From: a bacterium
Lineage (GTDB): Bacteria > Patescibacteriota > Minisyncoccia > Phycocordibacterales > Phycocordibacteraceae
Reading direction: 5' to 3'
NCBI GenBank assembly: GCA_021784815.1
Contig: JAJYHK010000016.1
Location: 1 to 51,984, forward strand
DNA: 51,984 nt
The number at the start of each line of letters is the position of its first letter. The first letter of the stretch is position 1. The notes beneath the pieces are model-generated. The model did no database searches. It saw only the letters and a program-made list of their open reading frames with translations, and was not told where the DNA came from. Below are positions 8,805 through 18,578 of this stretch, piece by piece. Both the position numbers and the translations under genes were made by a program.

Positions 8805-9149
8805 ATGAACGATGTTATCTATGCATTCTTCGCGGGCGGTACGATAACGGCCGCGGTTACCTGGCTCGAGTTCTCCGGACGCCCCGTGCTTTCGGCCATG
8901 GCGCTTCTTTTTCCGGTGTCGACCTGGCTCTCATATCTCTTTATCGGCCACATTTCCGGCCCCGAGGCAGTGTCGCGCAACGCGCTCTTCGTGATGCTTG
9001 GTACGATTTTCGCATGGATGCCCTACATGTACGTCATCCACTACCTTGCGCCGCGTATCGGTTCGGGGAGGGCGATTCTCGCAGGTATCGCCACGTTTCT
9101 CGTACTCGCTTTTTTGTTTACGATGATTTACGGCAAACTAACCGCATAA
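8805..9149 (+). CDS. Small multi-pass membrane protein (hypothetical)
   Basis: MNDVIYAFFAGGTITAAVTWLEF..., about four TM segments; start chosen at internal ATG 8805. Confidence 0.65.
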   Translation: MNDVIYAFFAGGTITAAVTWLEFSGRPVLSAMALLFPVSTWLSYLFIGHISGPEAVSRNALFVMLGTIFAWMPYMYVIHYLAPRIGSGRAILAGIATFLVLAFLFTMIYGKLTA

Positions 9150-9150
9150 C

Positions 9151-9612
9151 CTAAAAATTGCACACAGGAAGGTTGCCCCACCAGCCGTTTGTCGCCATAG
9201 CCGTTACCGAGTAGCCTGTCTTGCAGCACGAGTTGGTTGCTTGGAGGCAGACATACAACCCATATTGCTTACCGTCGGCTGGGTAATAGCGATCACCAGC
9301 AATGAGACTAGGAATCCTAGGAATGTACTCGGGAATAAGCTCGCTGCGTAGTTGCGTGCCATCCGGGCCCGTGTCATTGAGCTGGATATCGCCATTCCCG
9401 GTCGGTGGCGGAAACTCCGGATAAACGCCGTGATCTGTGTAATAGGCCTGGATGGCGGTTTCCAGAGACTTTATGTCGGAAATGCGCGCTGCGTCTGCTC
9501 CTTTCGCGCGCGCGGTGCTTAGAGAGGCAAGCACGACCGACGAAAGGAGCCCGATGATGGCAATCACCACAAGAAGTTCTATGAGCGTGAACCCGCCAGC
9601 GCGTACCCGCAT
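9151..9612 (-). CDS. Type IV pilin / pseudopilin-like protein
   Basis: N-terminal GGFTLIELLVVIAIIGLLSSVVLASLSTARAKGADAARISDIKSLETAIQAYYTDHGVYP: prepilin cleavage motif and pseudopilin hallmark. Confidence 0.9.
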   Translation of the reverse strand: MRVRAGGFTLIELLVVIAIIGLLSSVVLASLSTARAKGADAARISDIKSLETAIQAYYTDHGVYPEFPPPTGNGDIQLNDTGPDGTQLRSELIPEYIPRIPSLIAGDRYYPADGKQYGLYVCLQATNSCCKTGYSVTAMATNGWWGNLPVCNF

Positions 9613-9744
9613 GCTGTCACTACAGTATACTATAATTTTGTTCCTGGGTATATGAAACAATCTTTCTTTTATAACGCGTTTCTTATCTTCGTGCCTGTTG
9701 CTCGGAAGTCGGCGGCGCGGTACTGTGATGCTGCGTTATCGTTC

Positions 9745-9829
9745 GGGCATGTGGCGGAATTGGTATACGCGTACGTCTCAGAAGCGTATGGAGCAATCCT
9801 TGGGAGTTCGAGTCTCCCCATGCCCACCA
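9745..9829 (+). tRNA. tRNA-Leu (CAG)
   Basis: Acceptor gggcatg/catgccc, anticodon loop ctcagaa, T-loop ttcgagt, long variable arm, encoded CCA. Confidence 0.95.
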
Positions 9830-9844
9830 GCCCAGACAGGCGAT

Positions 9845-9920
9845 GCGCGGTTAGCTCAGTTGGTAGAGCAACCCGTTTACACCGGGTAGGTCGGGGGTTC
9901 GAGTCCCTCACCGCGCACCA
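9845..9920 (+). tRNA. tRNA-Val (TAC)
   Basis: Acceptor gcgcggt/accgcgc, anticodon loop tttacac, T-arm ggggg-ttcgagt-ccctc, encoded CCA. Confidence 0.95.
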
Positions 9921-10616
9921 ATGGAATTGCCAATTCTCTACGAAGACGCCGACCTTGTCGTAATCGACAAGCCGTCGGGACTCATGACGCACGCCGACGG
10001 GCGCTTGGAATTGGAAACGGAAACGGCAGAAAGCTGGTTTAAAGAGAAATATCCGGAGGTCATCCTCGAGCGACCGTATGTCCATCGGCTCGACCGGGAA
10101 ACGAGCGGCGTGCTCGTGTTTGCAAAAAATGAAAACGCGCACGAATTCCTGCGCAAAGCCTTTACCGACCGCGACGTGCGTAAGACCTACCTCGCGCTCG
10201 TGTACGGCGCGCCCCAAGAGCGCGAGGGCGTGATTGATTTCGATATCGGCCGGTCGCGCAAAGACTTTCGCTTGAGGAGCGCGCAGCCGAAAGCGAAAGG
10301 TCGTCTCCGAGAAGCGCTCACGCGCTATAAAGTGCTCGGCGAAATTGGGCAGGGAAGCAAGAAATTCGCGCTTCTTGAGGTGTCGCCGGAAACCGGTCGC
10401 ACCCACCAGATTCGCGTGCACCTGAAAGCGATTCACCACTCGGTCGTATGCGATCCGCTCTATGCGCCGAAGCATCCGGCGGTGCTCGGGCTTACACGCC
10501 TCGCGCTGCACGCGCACAAGCTTGATTTACCGCTGCCCTCTGGTGGGCGCGTGGAAATCGTCGCGCCCGTTCCGGGCGATCTCAGGCCAGCCTTTTCAAA
10601 AGCAGCTTCGTTCTAA
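9921..10616 (+). CDS. RluA-family pseudouridine synthase
   Basis: ILYEDADLVVIDKPSGLMTHADGR, YVHRLDRETSGVLVFAK, LLEVSPETGRTHQIRVHLKAIHHSVVCDPLY. Confidence 0.93.
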   Translation: MELPILYEDADLVVIDKPSGLMTHADGRLELETETAESWFKEKYPEVILERPYVHRLDRETSGVLVFAKNENAHEFLRKAFTDRDVRKTYLALVYGAPQEREGVIDFDIGRSRKDFRLRSAQPKAKGRLREALTRYKVLGEIGQGSKKFALLEVSPETGRTHQIRVHLKAIHHSVVCDPLYAPKHPAVLGLTRLALHAHKLDLPLPSGGRVEIVAPVPGDLRPAFSKAASF

Positions 10617-10731
10617 AGCACACGAAAAGGCCGGATTCGCCCACGAGCACATCTCGGGCGTAACGTAAAACAGCGGGCTTTTCGCTCGCCGTTTTGCGTT
10701 TCTGAGCCGCGCGTGGTACCGTGTGCGGGTC

Positions 10732-11214
10732 ATGGACAAGGTACTTACGACCATCAACGTCGCGGGACGCGCTAAGCTTGGGATTCGCCCGGGCGACACC
10801 GTGCGCGTCATTCAGAACATCATCGAGCTCAAGAAGGGTCGCGGTGCCGATAAGAAGGAAAAGACGCTCAAGAACACCCGCAAGCAGGCATTTGAGGGCC
10901 TCGTGATTGCGGTTAAGCACGGTACGGAGCCGGGTGCGACCTTCACGGTGCGCGCATCTCTCTCGGGCGTCGGCGTCGAGAAGACGTTCCCGCTCTACTC
11001 GCCAATGATCGACTCGATTGAAATCGTAAAGCGCTCGAAAATGCGCCGCGCGAAGCTCTATTTCATCCGCGAGAAGGCGGCTAAAGCGGTCCGCCGTCAG
11101 CTGCGCAATGCGCGCATGGTGCACGAGAAAAGCGAGGAAGAACTGCCTGAGAGAGAGCCTACGGAGGCAGCTAAGGAATCGACAGAGAAGATCGAGGAAG
11201 CGGTTGCCGCGTAG
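10732..11214 (+). CDS. rplS: 50S ribosomal protein L19
   Basis: [19 protein letters not shown]..., [61 protein letters not shown]. Confidence 0.96.
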   Translation: MDKVLTTINVAGRAKLGIRPGDTVRVIQNIIELKKGRGADKKEKTLKNTRKQAFEGLVIAVKHGTEPGATFTVRASLSGVGVEKTFPLYSPMIDSIEIVKRSKMRRAKLYFIREKAAKAVRRQLRNARMVHEKSEEELPEREPTEAAKESTEKIEEAVAA

Positions 11215-11224
11215 TTCGGTGGGG

Positions 11225-11258
11225 AGCGCCCGTTCCGCTTTGCGGAACGGGCGCTTTT
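11225..11258 (+). terminator. Rho-independent terminator
   Basis: agcgcccgttccgc-ttt-gcggaacgggcgctttt. Confidence 0.9.
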
Positions 11259-11278
11259 CGTTTATAGTGCCTTCGATT

Positions 11279-11363
11279 GCGCAGGTGGCGAAATTGGTAG
11301 ACGCACTACCTTGAGGTGGTAGCCCCCGTTAAGGGGATGGAGGTTCGAGTCCTCTCCTGCGCA
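11279..11363 (+). tRNA. tRNA-Leu (GAG)
   Basis: Acceptor gcgcagg/cctgcgc, anticodon loop ttgaggt, T-loop ttcgagt; CCA not encoded (aca follows). Confidence 0.93.
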
Positions 11364-11576
11364 CAAAACGAAAGAGTCGGAGGTGAAGAATGATTGCGCG
11401 AGGAGCGTCCCGAGACGAAAGTGTACCTCATTGACTTTCCTCGCTCCTTTTTGCGCTCGCGCGGCTTGTCAACCGCGGAGCGGACGTTCCGGAAGAGACG
11501 TCGCGCCATGGGTGCGTGGCGTAAAACGGAAGTCGTGTTATAAAACATGCACTTGCGGCGCACGCCGGAAGAGTAT

Positions 11577-11653
11577 GGCGGCGTTAGCTCAGTTGGTAGA
11601 GCTCTCGGTTGTGGTCCGAGCGGTCGTGGGTTCGAATCCCACACGTCGCCCCA
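11577..11653 (+). tRNA. tRNA-His (GTG)
   Basis: G-1 plus acceptor gcggcgt/acgtcgc, anticodon loop ttgtggt, T-arm gtggg-ttcgaat-cccac, C73 then CCA. Confidence 0.95.
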
Positions 11654-11661
11654 AGTCATAT

Positions 11662-12108
11662 ATGCAAACTGAACCGAATAAGAAGTTTGTCATGAAGTGC
11701 CGGGCGATCATCGTGCACGAGGGGAAGCTTCTCGTAGTGAGTCATCCGCATGATACGAGTTTCTATGCGCTTCCGGGCGGGCACTTGGAGTGGGGCGAAA
11801 CGCCGCAAGCATGCGTGCGCCGAGAGGTTGTCGAGGAGCTCGGCGTCGAACCGGAGCTCGGGAGATTGCTGTACGTAAACACATATCTTGAGAACAGCCG
11901 GAAACACGTAACGGAGTTTTTCTTTGAGGTACTCAATAGCGCAGATTTCGTTCATTTGGAAGGCCGTGAGCGTACCCACGCTTTTGAATTACAGGCGATA
12001 CGATGGCTCGCGCCCGAAGACGACGCGAAAATTCTGCCTGAACAATTTGGCGCCGATTTTCGCGGAAGAAGGATTTTTTCGGACAGTACCCGATATATAG
12101 GCAAGTAG
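11662..12108 (+). CDS. NUDIX hydrolase
   Basis: LPGGHLEWGETPQACVRREVVEELGVEP matches the Nudix box. Confidence 0.93.
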   Translation: MQTEPNKKFVMKCRAIIVHEGKLLVVSHPHDTSFYALPGGHLEWGETPQACVRREVVEELGVEPELGRLLYVNTYLENSRKHVTEFFFEVLNSADFVHLEGRERTHAFELQAIRWLAPEDDAKILPEQFGADFRGRRIFSDSTRYIGK

Positions 12109-12266
12109 TCCGTGATTTTCTAAGACGCCGCCGGTACCCGTTTTGTTCGTGCCGCGATCTCGATACTCAGCACGTGGGCTTGCGTGAACGGCGCGTGAAT
12201 GCACGGGGATAGCGATCGACAACGTTATGTGGTACTGCTTATTTTGGAAGCGCGCTAAAGAGGAGA

Positions 12267-12521
12267 ATGAGTATGTCGTGCGAACCAGAAGGCACTAAGG
12301 CGACGCCTTTCCCAGACCGTTCAGGAGAATCTGCAGCGGCAGCCCAGCGTACGGTGAGCGGACAGACGGGTGTATTCGCCCGGACCGGCATCTGCCCACA
12401 ATGCGGCAGGGTTGTACCCGTTGAGGAAGATCCTCCATTTACGGCACTTTCGAGCCCGGATGCGCGGAAATGGCACCGGGCGTGCGATTGCAAAGGGTTA
12501 GGGATGATTGTCGGACCATAG
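12267..12521 (+). CDS. Small zinc-ribbon-like hypothetical protein
   Basis: Purine-rich SD (aaagaggag) upstream; contains CPQCGR and a second CDC motif. Confidence 0.45.
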   Translation: MSMSCEPEGTKATPFPDRSGESAAAAQRTVSGQTGVFARTGICPQCGRVVPVEEDPPFTALSSPDARKWHRACDCKGLGMIVGP

Positions 12522-12587
12522 GACGGCGGTGTGCGCGGGTGGGAGCAATCCCGGCCGCGCACTTATTTTTTGTGCTAGCATGCCGCC

Positions 12588-12998
12588 ATGAAAAATTTCT
12601 TTGCGGAATTTCGCGCGTTTGCGGTGCGCGGCAACGCGATCGATCTCGCGGTCGGCGTCGTCATCGGCGCGGCATTCAATCAAATCACCACGTCGCTGGC
12701 CAATAACGTCCTCACGCCGCCTATCGGTCTTCTGCTCGGCGGCCTCGATTTTTCCAAACTTGAAGTCTCGCTCGGCGGCAAGTCGGTCATCGCCTTCGGA
12801 CTATTCCTACAAGCGGTTCTCAACTTTTTCATCATCGCCTTTGCGCTTTTCTTGCTCGTAAAGGTGATTAACCGTCTCCAAGCGAACCGCAAAGAAGAGG
12901 AAAAACAGGAGGCACAGCAGCCAGCGGAGAGTCCGGAGCTCAAGGTGCTGCTCGAGATCCGCGACGCGCTGCACTCCCGGAACGGGGAACGAGCGTAG
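12588..12998 (+). CDS. mscL: Large-conductance mechanosensitive channel
   Basis: FFAEFRAFAVRGNAIDLAVGVVIGAAFNQITTSLANNVLTPPIGLLLGGLDFSKL matches MscL TM1 and following region. Confidence 0.95.
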   Translation: MKNFFAEFRAFAVRGNAIDLAVGVVIGAAFNQITTSLANNVLTPPIGLLLGGLDFSKLEVSLGGKSVIAFGLFLQAVLNFFIIAFALFLLVKVINRLQANRKEEEKQEAQQPAESPELKVLLEIRDALHSRNGERA

Positions 12999-13036
12999 TG
13001 CTGCCGACGCCGTGGTACCATGCTTGAGCAACTTCC

Positions 13037-13687
13037 ATGAAGAGCCTGTTTTTTGGAGTCCTTATTCTGGTGGTAGTGGGCGTCGGCGGTCTCATCTATC
13101 GCAACGCGGTTCAGCACCCAAACCAAAAAGTAGCCTGTCCGGTTGATGCTGAAATCTGCCCGAACGGTGCTTCGCTCGCTCGGGTCGGGCCGTCGTGCTC
13201 CTTTCCAGCGTGTCCGCCGCCGAACGTCACGCTCTCAAGCGCGAATGTTTCCTACGCCGTCCCCGCAGGTTTTAACAGCATCACCGGTTCGTCTGATCCG
13301 TCGGTGATCGCCGAGTACGACCTGGCGAACGCATCCTCCACAGGGGCTGGCGCGTCCCTTTTCATTCGGAAGTATTCGATCGCCGCTTCTTCGACCGCGC
13401 TTGCGACTATTGAGCAGACGGCGGTAGGTTACCCATCGGGTCAACTCGTCAGCCCGAACGCCTTTACCTCGACAGTCATCGGGTTCCATCGATTCACAAT
13501 CGTTACGATAGAGCGAGCCAGCGGGGCCATCGATACTGCATATTATCTCAACCGCGGCAGCGACGTGCTCCGCTTTGATGCGGTGGACTATAACGTCGCG
13601 AACTGGAATGATCCGAGTCTGCGTCTTTCCGCGTTGCCGGCGCAGCAAGGGCTCAAGTACCTCTTGTCCACGCTGCAGGGCGACTAA
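13037..13687 (+). CDS. Hypothetical exported/lipid-anchored protein
   Basis: N-terminal hydrophobic segment, then cysteine motif CPVDAEICPNGASLARVGPSCSFPACP. Confidence 0.65.
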   Translation: MKSLFFGVLILVVVGVGGLIYRNAVQHPNQKVACPVDAEICPNGASLARVGPSCSFPACPPPNVTLSSANVSYAVPAGFNSITGSSDPSVIAEYDLANASSTGAGASLFIRKYSIAASSTALATIEQTAVGYPSGQLVSPNAFTSTVIGFHRFTIVTIERASGAIDTAYYLNRGSDVLRFDAVDYNVANWNDPSLRLSALPAQQGLKYLLSTLQGD

Positions 13688-13761
13688 TTTTCTTACCGGA
13701 AAGGTTATAGTTCATGTGGCGCTGGCCTCCGGCGCGTTGCTATGAATCTGACTAACCTTCC

Positions 13762-14547
13762 ATGGACCAAGAGCACATGCACACACTCAGCGATTCGGGG
13801 ATACGGGTGGCGGTTGTCGTCGTGCTCGCCACGCTTGCGGTCTTCCTTGTCGCGGAGACGATCTCGATCGGTCGGGGACTGACTACGCCCACCAGAGCGC
13901 CCGCGGATACGATTACCGTGACTGGAACCGGAACGGTCGCGCTTCCGCCCGACATTGCGTACCTTACCTTCACGGTGCAGAACCGCGCGGCTGATGTCGC
14001 TGCGGCGCAGGACGCGACGACCAAGCAGGCGAACGCGGCGATTGCCTACGTGAAGCAGCAGGGCATTGCGGACAAAGACGTAACGACGCTCTCATACAAC
14101 ATTACGCCGCAGTACAAAACGGCAATGTGTCCCATCGGGGTGTACTGCCCGGTGTCGAACGAGGTCGCTGGTTACCAGGTTTCCGAGTCGGTGCGTGTGA
14201 CCGTGCGCGATCTCTCGAAAGTAAGTCTGCTCCTTTCGGGACTCGGCCGGCAAAACGTGCAGAACGTATCCGGTCCAGAGTTCGGCCTCGCGGACCCGAA
14301 TGAGGGGACGGATGCGGCGCGTGCGAAGGCCATCGACAACGCAAAAGCAGAAGCGCAGACGCTTGCCGTGCAGCTTGGCGTGGGTCTTGGCCGCATCGTG
14401 TCCTTCAATGAGAACACTGCGCCATACCGGGTGTACTCGACGATGGGCATGGGCGGGTCCGAAGCGGCTGCAGCGCCGCAACCGGAGCTCCCGGCCGGGC
14501 AGAACACCTATACCGCAAACGTCTCGATTACATACGCGATTCAGTAA
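13762..14547 (+). CDS. SIMPL-domain (DUF541) protein
   Basis: DTITVTGTGTVALPPDIAYLTFTVQNRAADVAAAQDATTKQANAAIAYVKQQGIADKDVTTLSYNITPQY. Confidence 0.88.
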   Translation: MDQEHMHTLSDSGIRVAVVVVLATLAVFLVAETISIGRGLTTPTRAPADTITVTGTGTVALPPDIAYLTFTVQNRAADVAAAQDATTKQANAAIAYVKQQGIADKDVTTLSYNITPQYKTAMCPIGVYCPVSNEVAGYQVSESVRVTVRDLSKVSLLLSGLGRQNVQNVSGPEFGLADPNEGTDAARAKAIDNAKAEAQTLAVQLGVGLGRIVSFNENTAPYRVYSTMGMGGSEAAAAPQPELPAGQNTYTANVSITYAIQ

Positions 14548-14701
14548 GACGGAGGCTCGACGCAAGACCCCATTGCTGCGTCGGGGTGGGCGGGTTGTCG
14601 GTATTGCATCGAGTTAGGCAAGGTACCTTCGATACACCTGCCCGAGTGGCTCGAGCGCGGCGTTGACGGCTCCCGGTGCTCGTAGTATCATGCTCGCAAC
14701 G

Positions 14702-14724
14702 AAAAGCCCGCCGGGCTTTTTTAT
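14702..14724 (+). terminator. Rho-independent terminator upstream of secE
   Basis: aaaagcccgccgggcttttttattt. Confidence 0.75.
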
Positions 14725-14744
14725 TTATCCGTCATTTTCCGCTT

Positions 14745-14930
14745 ATGAACGCACTCACTTCGTATCTGAAGCATGTCCGCAACGAGTTCGTGCATATCGT
14801 GTGGCCGACGCCGCGCACGGCGCTTGCGCACACTCTGGTTGTCATCATCATCGCTGTTGTTATAGCCGCTGTTGTTGGTGTGGCTGACTACGGTTTCAGT
14901 AGCGCGGTCTCGCATATCGTCGGCGGATAG
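14745..14930 (+). CDS. secE: Preprotein translocase subunit SecE
   Basis: 61 aa, YLKHVRNEFVHIVWPTPRTALAHTLVVIIIAVVIAAVVGVADYGF; immediately precedes nusG. Confidence 0.9.
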   Translation: MNALTSYLKHVRNEFVHIVWPTPRTALAHTLVVIIIAVVIAAVVGVADYGFSSAVSHIVGG

Positions 14931-14941
14931 TCCCCAGCATT

Positions 14942-15583
14942 ATGGAGGAGAACAACAGCGAGATGCGCGACGAAGTGAGCCTTCCGGAAGAGGCGGGTAT
15001 GGCAGACATTGCGCCAGGAATAGTAAAGCACGTCATCGACGAGACCAAGACGAACCCCGAAGATGCGCGCTGGTACACCATCCACACGTACGCCGGATAC
15101 GAGAACGCGGTCGAACGCAACCTGAAGCAGCGCATCGCGTCTTTGGGCATGGAGAACAAGATTTTCGACGTGATCGTGCCGACGGAAAAAAAGATCCGCG
15201 TGAAGGGCGGCAAGCGCATCGTCGAGAAGGAGAAGATCTACCCGGGCTACATCCTCGTGCGCATGATCGTGGACGATGACTCGTGGTTCGTGGTGCGCAA
15301 TACGCCGCGTGTGACCGGCTTCGTGGGCTCGGGCAACACGCCCGTGCCGATGGAACAGGCGGAAGTGGCGTCCTTGATGAAGCGTATGATCGCCGATGCG
15401 CCCAAGCACCACATCGACCTTATGAAGGACGACCCGGTCGTCATCGCGGATGGACCGTTCAAGGATCTCGAAGGGAAGGTGGGCGACATCGACGAGGAAC
15501 GCGGCAAGGTGAAGGTCATGGTGAGCATGTTCGGCCGCGAGACCCCGGTCGAGCTCGACTTCCTCCAGGTGCGCAAGCTCTGA
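14942..15583 (+). CDS. nusG: Transcription termination/antitermination protein NusG
   Basis: WYTIHTYAGYENAVERNLKQR, EKIYPGYILVRMIVDDDSWFVVRNTPRVTGFVG, and a KOW domain. Confidence 0.96.
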   Translation: MEENNSEMRDEVSLPEEAGMADIAPGIVKHVIDETKTNPEDARWYTIHTYAGYENAVERNLKQRIASLGMENKIFDVIVPTEKKIRVKGGKRIVEKEKIYPGYILVRMIVDDDSWFVVRNTPRVTGFVGSGNTPVPMEQAEVASLMKRMIADAPKHHIDLMKDDPVVIADGPFKDLEGKVGDIDEERGKVKVMVSMFGRETPVELDFLQVRKL

Positions 15584-15624
15584 ACCTGGCGTTTTTTAGC
15601 AATCTCTTGTAAGGTACTCGCACT

Positions 15625-16044
15625 ATGGCAGTAGTCGTAAAAAAGATTAAGCTTCAGATCCCGGGTGCTAAGGCCACGCCGGCGCCGCCGGTAGGTACTG
15701 CACTTGGACCTGCGGGCGTGAACATCGGCCAGTTCGTGACCCAGTTCAATGACGCGACGAAGGATAAAGCGGGCACGATCATCCCGGTCGAGCTCTCGGT
15801 GTACGACGACCGCTCGTTCACGTTTATCATGAAGAGCCCACCGGCCTCGCGCCTCATCCTTAAGGCAGCCGGTATCGAGAAGGGCGCGAGCAAGGTGCCG
15901 CAGCAGAAGGCCGGAGAGATCACGAAGGCGCAGGTTATAGAGATCGCCGCCGAGAAGATGGAGGACTTGAACGCCGGCACGCCCGAGGCGGCCGCTCGCA
16001 TCATCGAGGGCACGGCGCGCTCCATGGGCGTGCACGTGAAGTAG
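15625..16044 (+). CDS. rplK: 50S ribosomal protein L11
   Basis: [36 protein letters not shown]...[19 protein letters not shown]. Confidence 0.97.
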   Translation: MAVVVKKIKLQIPGAKATPAPPVGTALGPAGVNIGQFVTQFNDATKDKAGTIIPVELSVYDDRSFTFIMKSPPASRLILKAAGIEKGASKVPQQKAGEITKAQVIEIAAEKMEDLNAGTPEAAARIIEGTARSMGVHVK

Positions 16045-16067
16045 GGTTCTTTTGTTTCTGAAATAAA

Positions 16068-16109
16068 AACACCCGCGGCGCCGAAAGACGCCACGGGTGT
16101 TGCATTTTT
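16068..16109 (+). terminator. Rho-independent terminator after rplK
   Basis: aacacccgcggcg...cgccacgggtgtt followed by gcattttt. Confidence 0.85.
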
Positions 16110-16159
16110 CCTCTCAAGTACGTACGGTATCCTCGGACCCATTCCTTTGGAGGTATGTG

Positions 16160-16768
16160 ATGGAAAAGAAAGAGACGCTCGCTTGGCTCCCCGAGACCGA
16201 CCCAGCGGTCTCCAGAAGAATGTTTCAGTACAAGCTAGATCGTTCGTATACGCGGCCGTCCCAGCTCGACATCGAAGCACAGAAGGCGATCGTTATATCG
16301 AAACGCAGCACCTGTCTATTCTACGAGGTCGGCGCCACGCTCTTCTACATGAAGAGCGGCATCTACCATCTCTCTGACGGTTATAATGGCGCCTCGCGAG
16401 GCGACGTGGATCCGCGCATCGAGGGCTGCGCGCGAATCGTGGGCGGAAAGCTGGAGGAAGGGAAGGGCTTGTGTCGCGGTTCACACGCAGAACTGAATGC
16501 TATCGGCAACTGTCCGGTGGATCCGGCGACGTATGAAAACGTGGGCATGATGGTTACGCTCCATCCCTGCTACGGCTGCGCTAAGCAGATCGTCAATCGT
16601 GGCATCAAAACGGTGTATTACATCTGGGAATACGGTCGCGAGGATTTCGTAACCGACTATCTGACTCGACTCGGCGTCGATGTTAAGAAATATTCTTCGA
16701 CGTTCTTGCGGCGCTGGATCGAGCGCAATGGATACGATCCGATCGGTTTGCGGCATCAGGAACCGTAG
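16160..16768 (+). CDS. dCMP/CMP deaminase family protein
   Basis: Zinc motifs GSHAELNAI and HPCYGCAKQI; SD ggagg 7 nt upstream of ATG. Confidence 0.85.
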   Translation: MEKKETLAWLPETDPAVSRRMFQYKLDRSYTRPSQLDIEAQKAIVISKRSTCLFYEVGATLFYMKSGIYHLSDGYNGASRGDVDPRIEGCARIVGGKLEEGKGLCRGSHAELNAIGNCPVDPATYENVGMMVTLHPCYGCAKQIVNRGIKTVYYIWEYGREDFVTDYLTRLGVDVKKYSSTFLRRWIERNGYDPIGLRHQEP

Positions 16769-16780
16769 TTGCCGGAATAA

Positions 16781-16812
16781 AACCCCCGCGGCAATCGTTT
16801 GCCGCGGGGGGT
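16781..16812. terminator. Bidirectional terminator between convergent genes
   Basis: cccccgcggcaa-tcgt-ttgccgcggggg. Confidence 0.85.
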
Positions 16813-16818
16813 TCTGTT

Positions 16819-17760
16819 TCAGGCGTGTGCGGGCTTGAGCGCCGATCGAAGCTCCTCCCACTCGCGCTTGTTGAGCCCGCTCGTCTCCTGGGTGACTGCT
16901 TCGCCTGCGAGCATGCGCCGCAGGGCGCCGAGCATGGCCGCCGAGAAAGTGAAAGCGCCAAGGCGATACTCCTTGAATGCCGCAAACGCGAATGGCACCC
17001 AAGCCTCCACTGTCTGCAGCAGCACGTCGGCGTACGCGCGAATTTCGTACTGCGCGTGCGGGTCGGCACGCAGAGAGAGGAAGTGGAACAGATTGTGCAG
17101 GTCGATCTTCCAGTACCACTGCGTGTAGGTGTTGAGCGTCAGGTTCATGCGCGCAAGCTCGCGCGCCAGCCCCTGCCGGTAGGGATCAATGGGCGACCCG
17201 TCCGGGTTTTCATTGAGCATCTCGACGTAGTGGTCGTAGTTGCGCCCCGCGTCTTCGGCGAGAAGCCGGAGCACTTCAGCGGCCTCGGGGCCGTCGAGCA
17301 CCGCGCCGCGACCTTGGCGGTTCGTGGTCGACTGCGCCGCGAGGTGTTCCGACGCCGGAATGTAGAACTCTCGGTCGAGGATCGAATACCGCGCCGAGTA
17401 CTCGTTCACGTTTGCCGTGCGGTGCCGGATCCACTGCCGCGCCACGAAGATAGGCAGCTTTACGTGGTACTTGATCTCGCACATCTCGAATGGCGTCGAG
17501 TGGCGATGCCGCATGAGATAGCGAATCAGCCCGGCACTCTCCGATACGCGCTGCGTGCCGCGGCCGTAGGAGACACGTGCCGCCTGCACGATGGCGTCGT
17601 CGTCGCCCATATAGTCGACGACGCGGACGAAGCCATGATCAAGGACTGGCTGCGCGGTGTGCAGGATTTCTTCCAGGGCCGGAACGGTTGGCCGCTTCGT
17701 CGCGTTGTGCTCACTCCGCGCCGCGGCGATTTCGGCCAGTTGGTCGGGTGTAAGGGTCAC
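16819..17760 (-). CDS. thyX: Flavin-dependent thymidylate synthase
   Basis: ThyX motif [20 protein letters not shown] (RHR-x7-S). Confidence 0.95.
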   Translation of the reverse strand: MTLTPDQLAEIAAARSEHNATKRPTVPALEEILHTAQPVLDHGFVRVVDYMGDDDAIVQAARVSYGRGTQRVSESAGLIRYLMRHRHSTPFEMCEIKYHVKLPIFVARQWIRHRTANVNEYSARYSILDREFYIPASEHLAAQSTTNRQGRGAVLDGPEAAEVLRLLAEDAGRNYDHYVEMLNENPDGSPIDPYRQGLARELARMNLTLNTYTQWYWKIDLHNLFHFLSLRADPHAQYEIRAYADVLLQTVEAWVPFAFAAFKEYRLGAFTFSAAMLGALRRMLAGEAVTQETSGLNKREWEELRSALKPAHA

Positions 17761-17904
17761 GAGCCACTCCTCTGGCTGGTTTCGGAGCTAAGTTCTCCGA
17801 AGGCACGATACGCGGAATTGCTCTGGAAGGCAATCAACGACAGGGTTTTACATTGCCTGCTTGAGACGGTACATTTTCCCTGGATCAACCAGGAGGATAC
17901 GCCT

Positions 17905-18513
17905 ATGTTTGTGGCTATCGAAGGTGGCGAGGGGGCCGGTAAAGATCTCCTCACCGAAAGGCTTCGACGCGTATGTAACCCGAGTACCACGGTGTTTACC
18001 AGGGAACCGGGAGGCACCCCAACCGGAGAGAAGTTACGAGCGGTTTTACTCGATCCCGAAACAGACATGGGCGCTGAAGAAGAGTTGCTCGTTTTTATTG
18101 CCGCTCGCACGGCGCTCGTTCGACAAGTCATCCGCCCCGCGCTAGCTGAAGGCAAAACGGTGATCTCAAATCGTTTTGCACTTTCAACCTTGGCATATCA
18201 GATCTATGGACGAGAGCGCAATGACCTGCTCGAATTTCTCCGTCAGCTTTCAGAGCGTGCTACCGCTGGCCTACCACCGGTGCACTACGTGCTGCTCGAC
18301 GTTCCGCCCGAAATCGGACTGCGGCGCGTTAAACAACGTAATGACGGGGAAACGCGCTTCGATGCAGAAAAGCAAGCGTTCCATGAGCGCGTGCGCGCAG
18401 GGTACCTGCAACACTATATGGACACCAACTATGGTATGGCCATAGATGCGCGTCAATCGCCGGAGGAAGTATTTGAGCAGGCGATACAGCGCATACGACA
18501 GTGGCAGCAATAA
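17905..18513 (+). CDS. tmk: Thymidylate kinase-like protein
   Basis: MFVAIEGGEGAGKDLLTERLRR, TREPGGTPTGEKLRAVLL, VISNRFALSTLAYQ. Confidence 0.88.
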   Translation: MFVAIEGGEGAGKDLLTERLRRVCNPSTTVFTREPGGTPTGEKLRAVLLDPETDMGAEEELLVFIAARTALVRQVIRPALAEGKTVISNRFALSTLAYQIYGRERNDLLEFLRQLSERATAGLPPVHYVLLDVPPEIGLRRVKQRNDGETRFDAEKQAFHERVRAGYLQHYMDTNYGMAIDARQSPEEVFEQAIQRIRQWQQ

Positions 18514-18578
18514 TACTGAACGTTCCTGCGGTGGCTAAGGCTATCGCAGGAACTTCTCTTTTATGCGAAGATGCGCGC

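Noticed and set aside
14548-14701. tRNA-Trp or other tRNA upstream of secE
   Set aside because: Sequence was examined for T-loop and acceptor pairing; no cloverleaf could be formed.
16825-17904. N-terminal extension of the 562-aa plus-strand ORF upstream of tmk
   Set aside because: Antisense to thyX; the real tmk start is the ATG at 17905 with an aggagg SD upstream.
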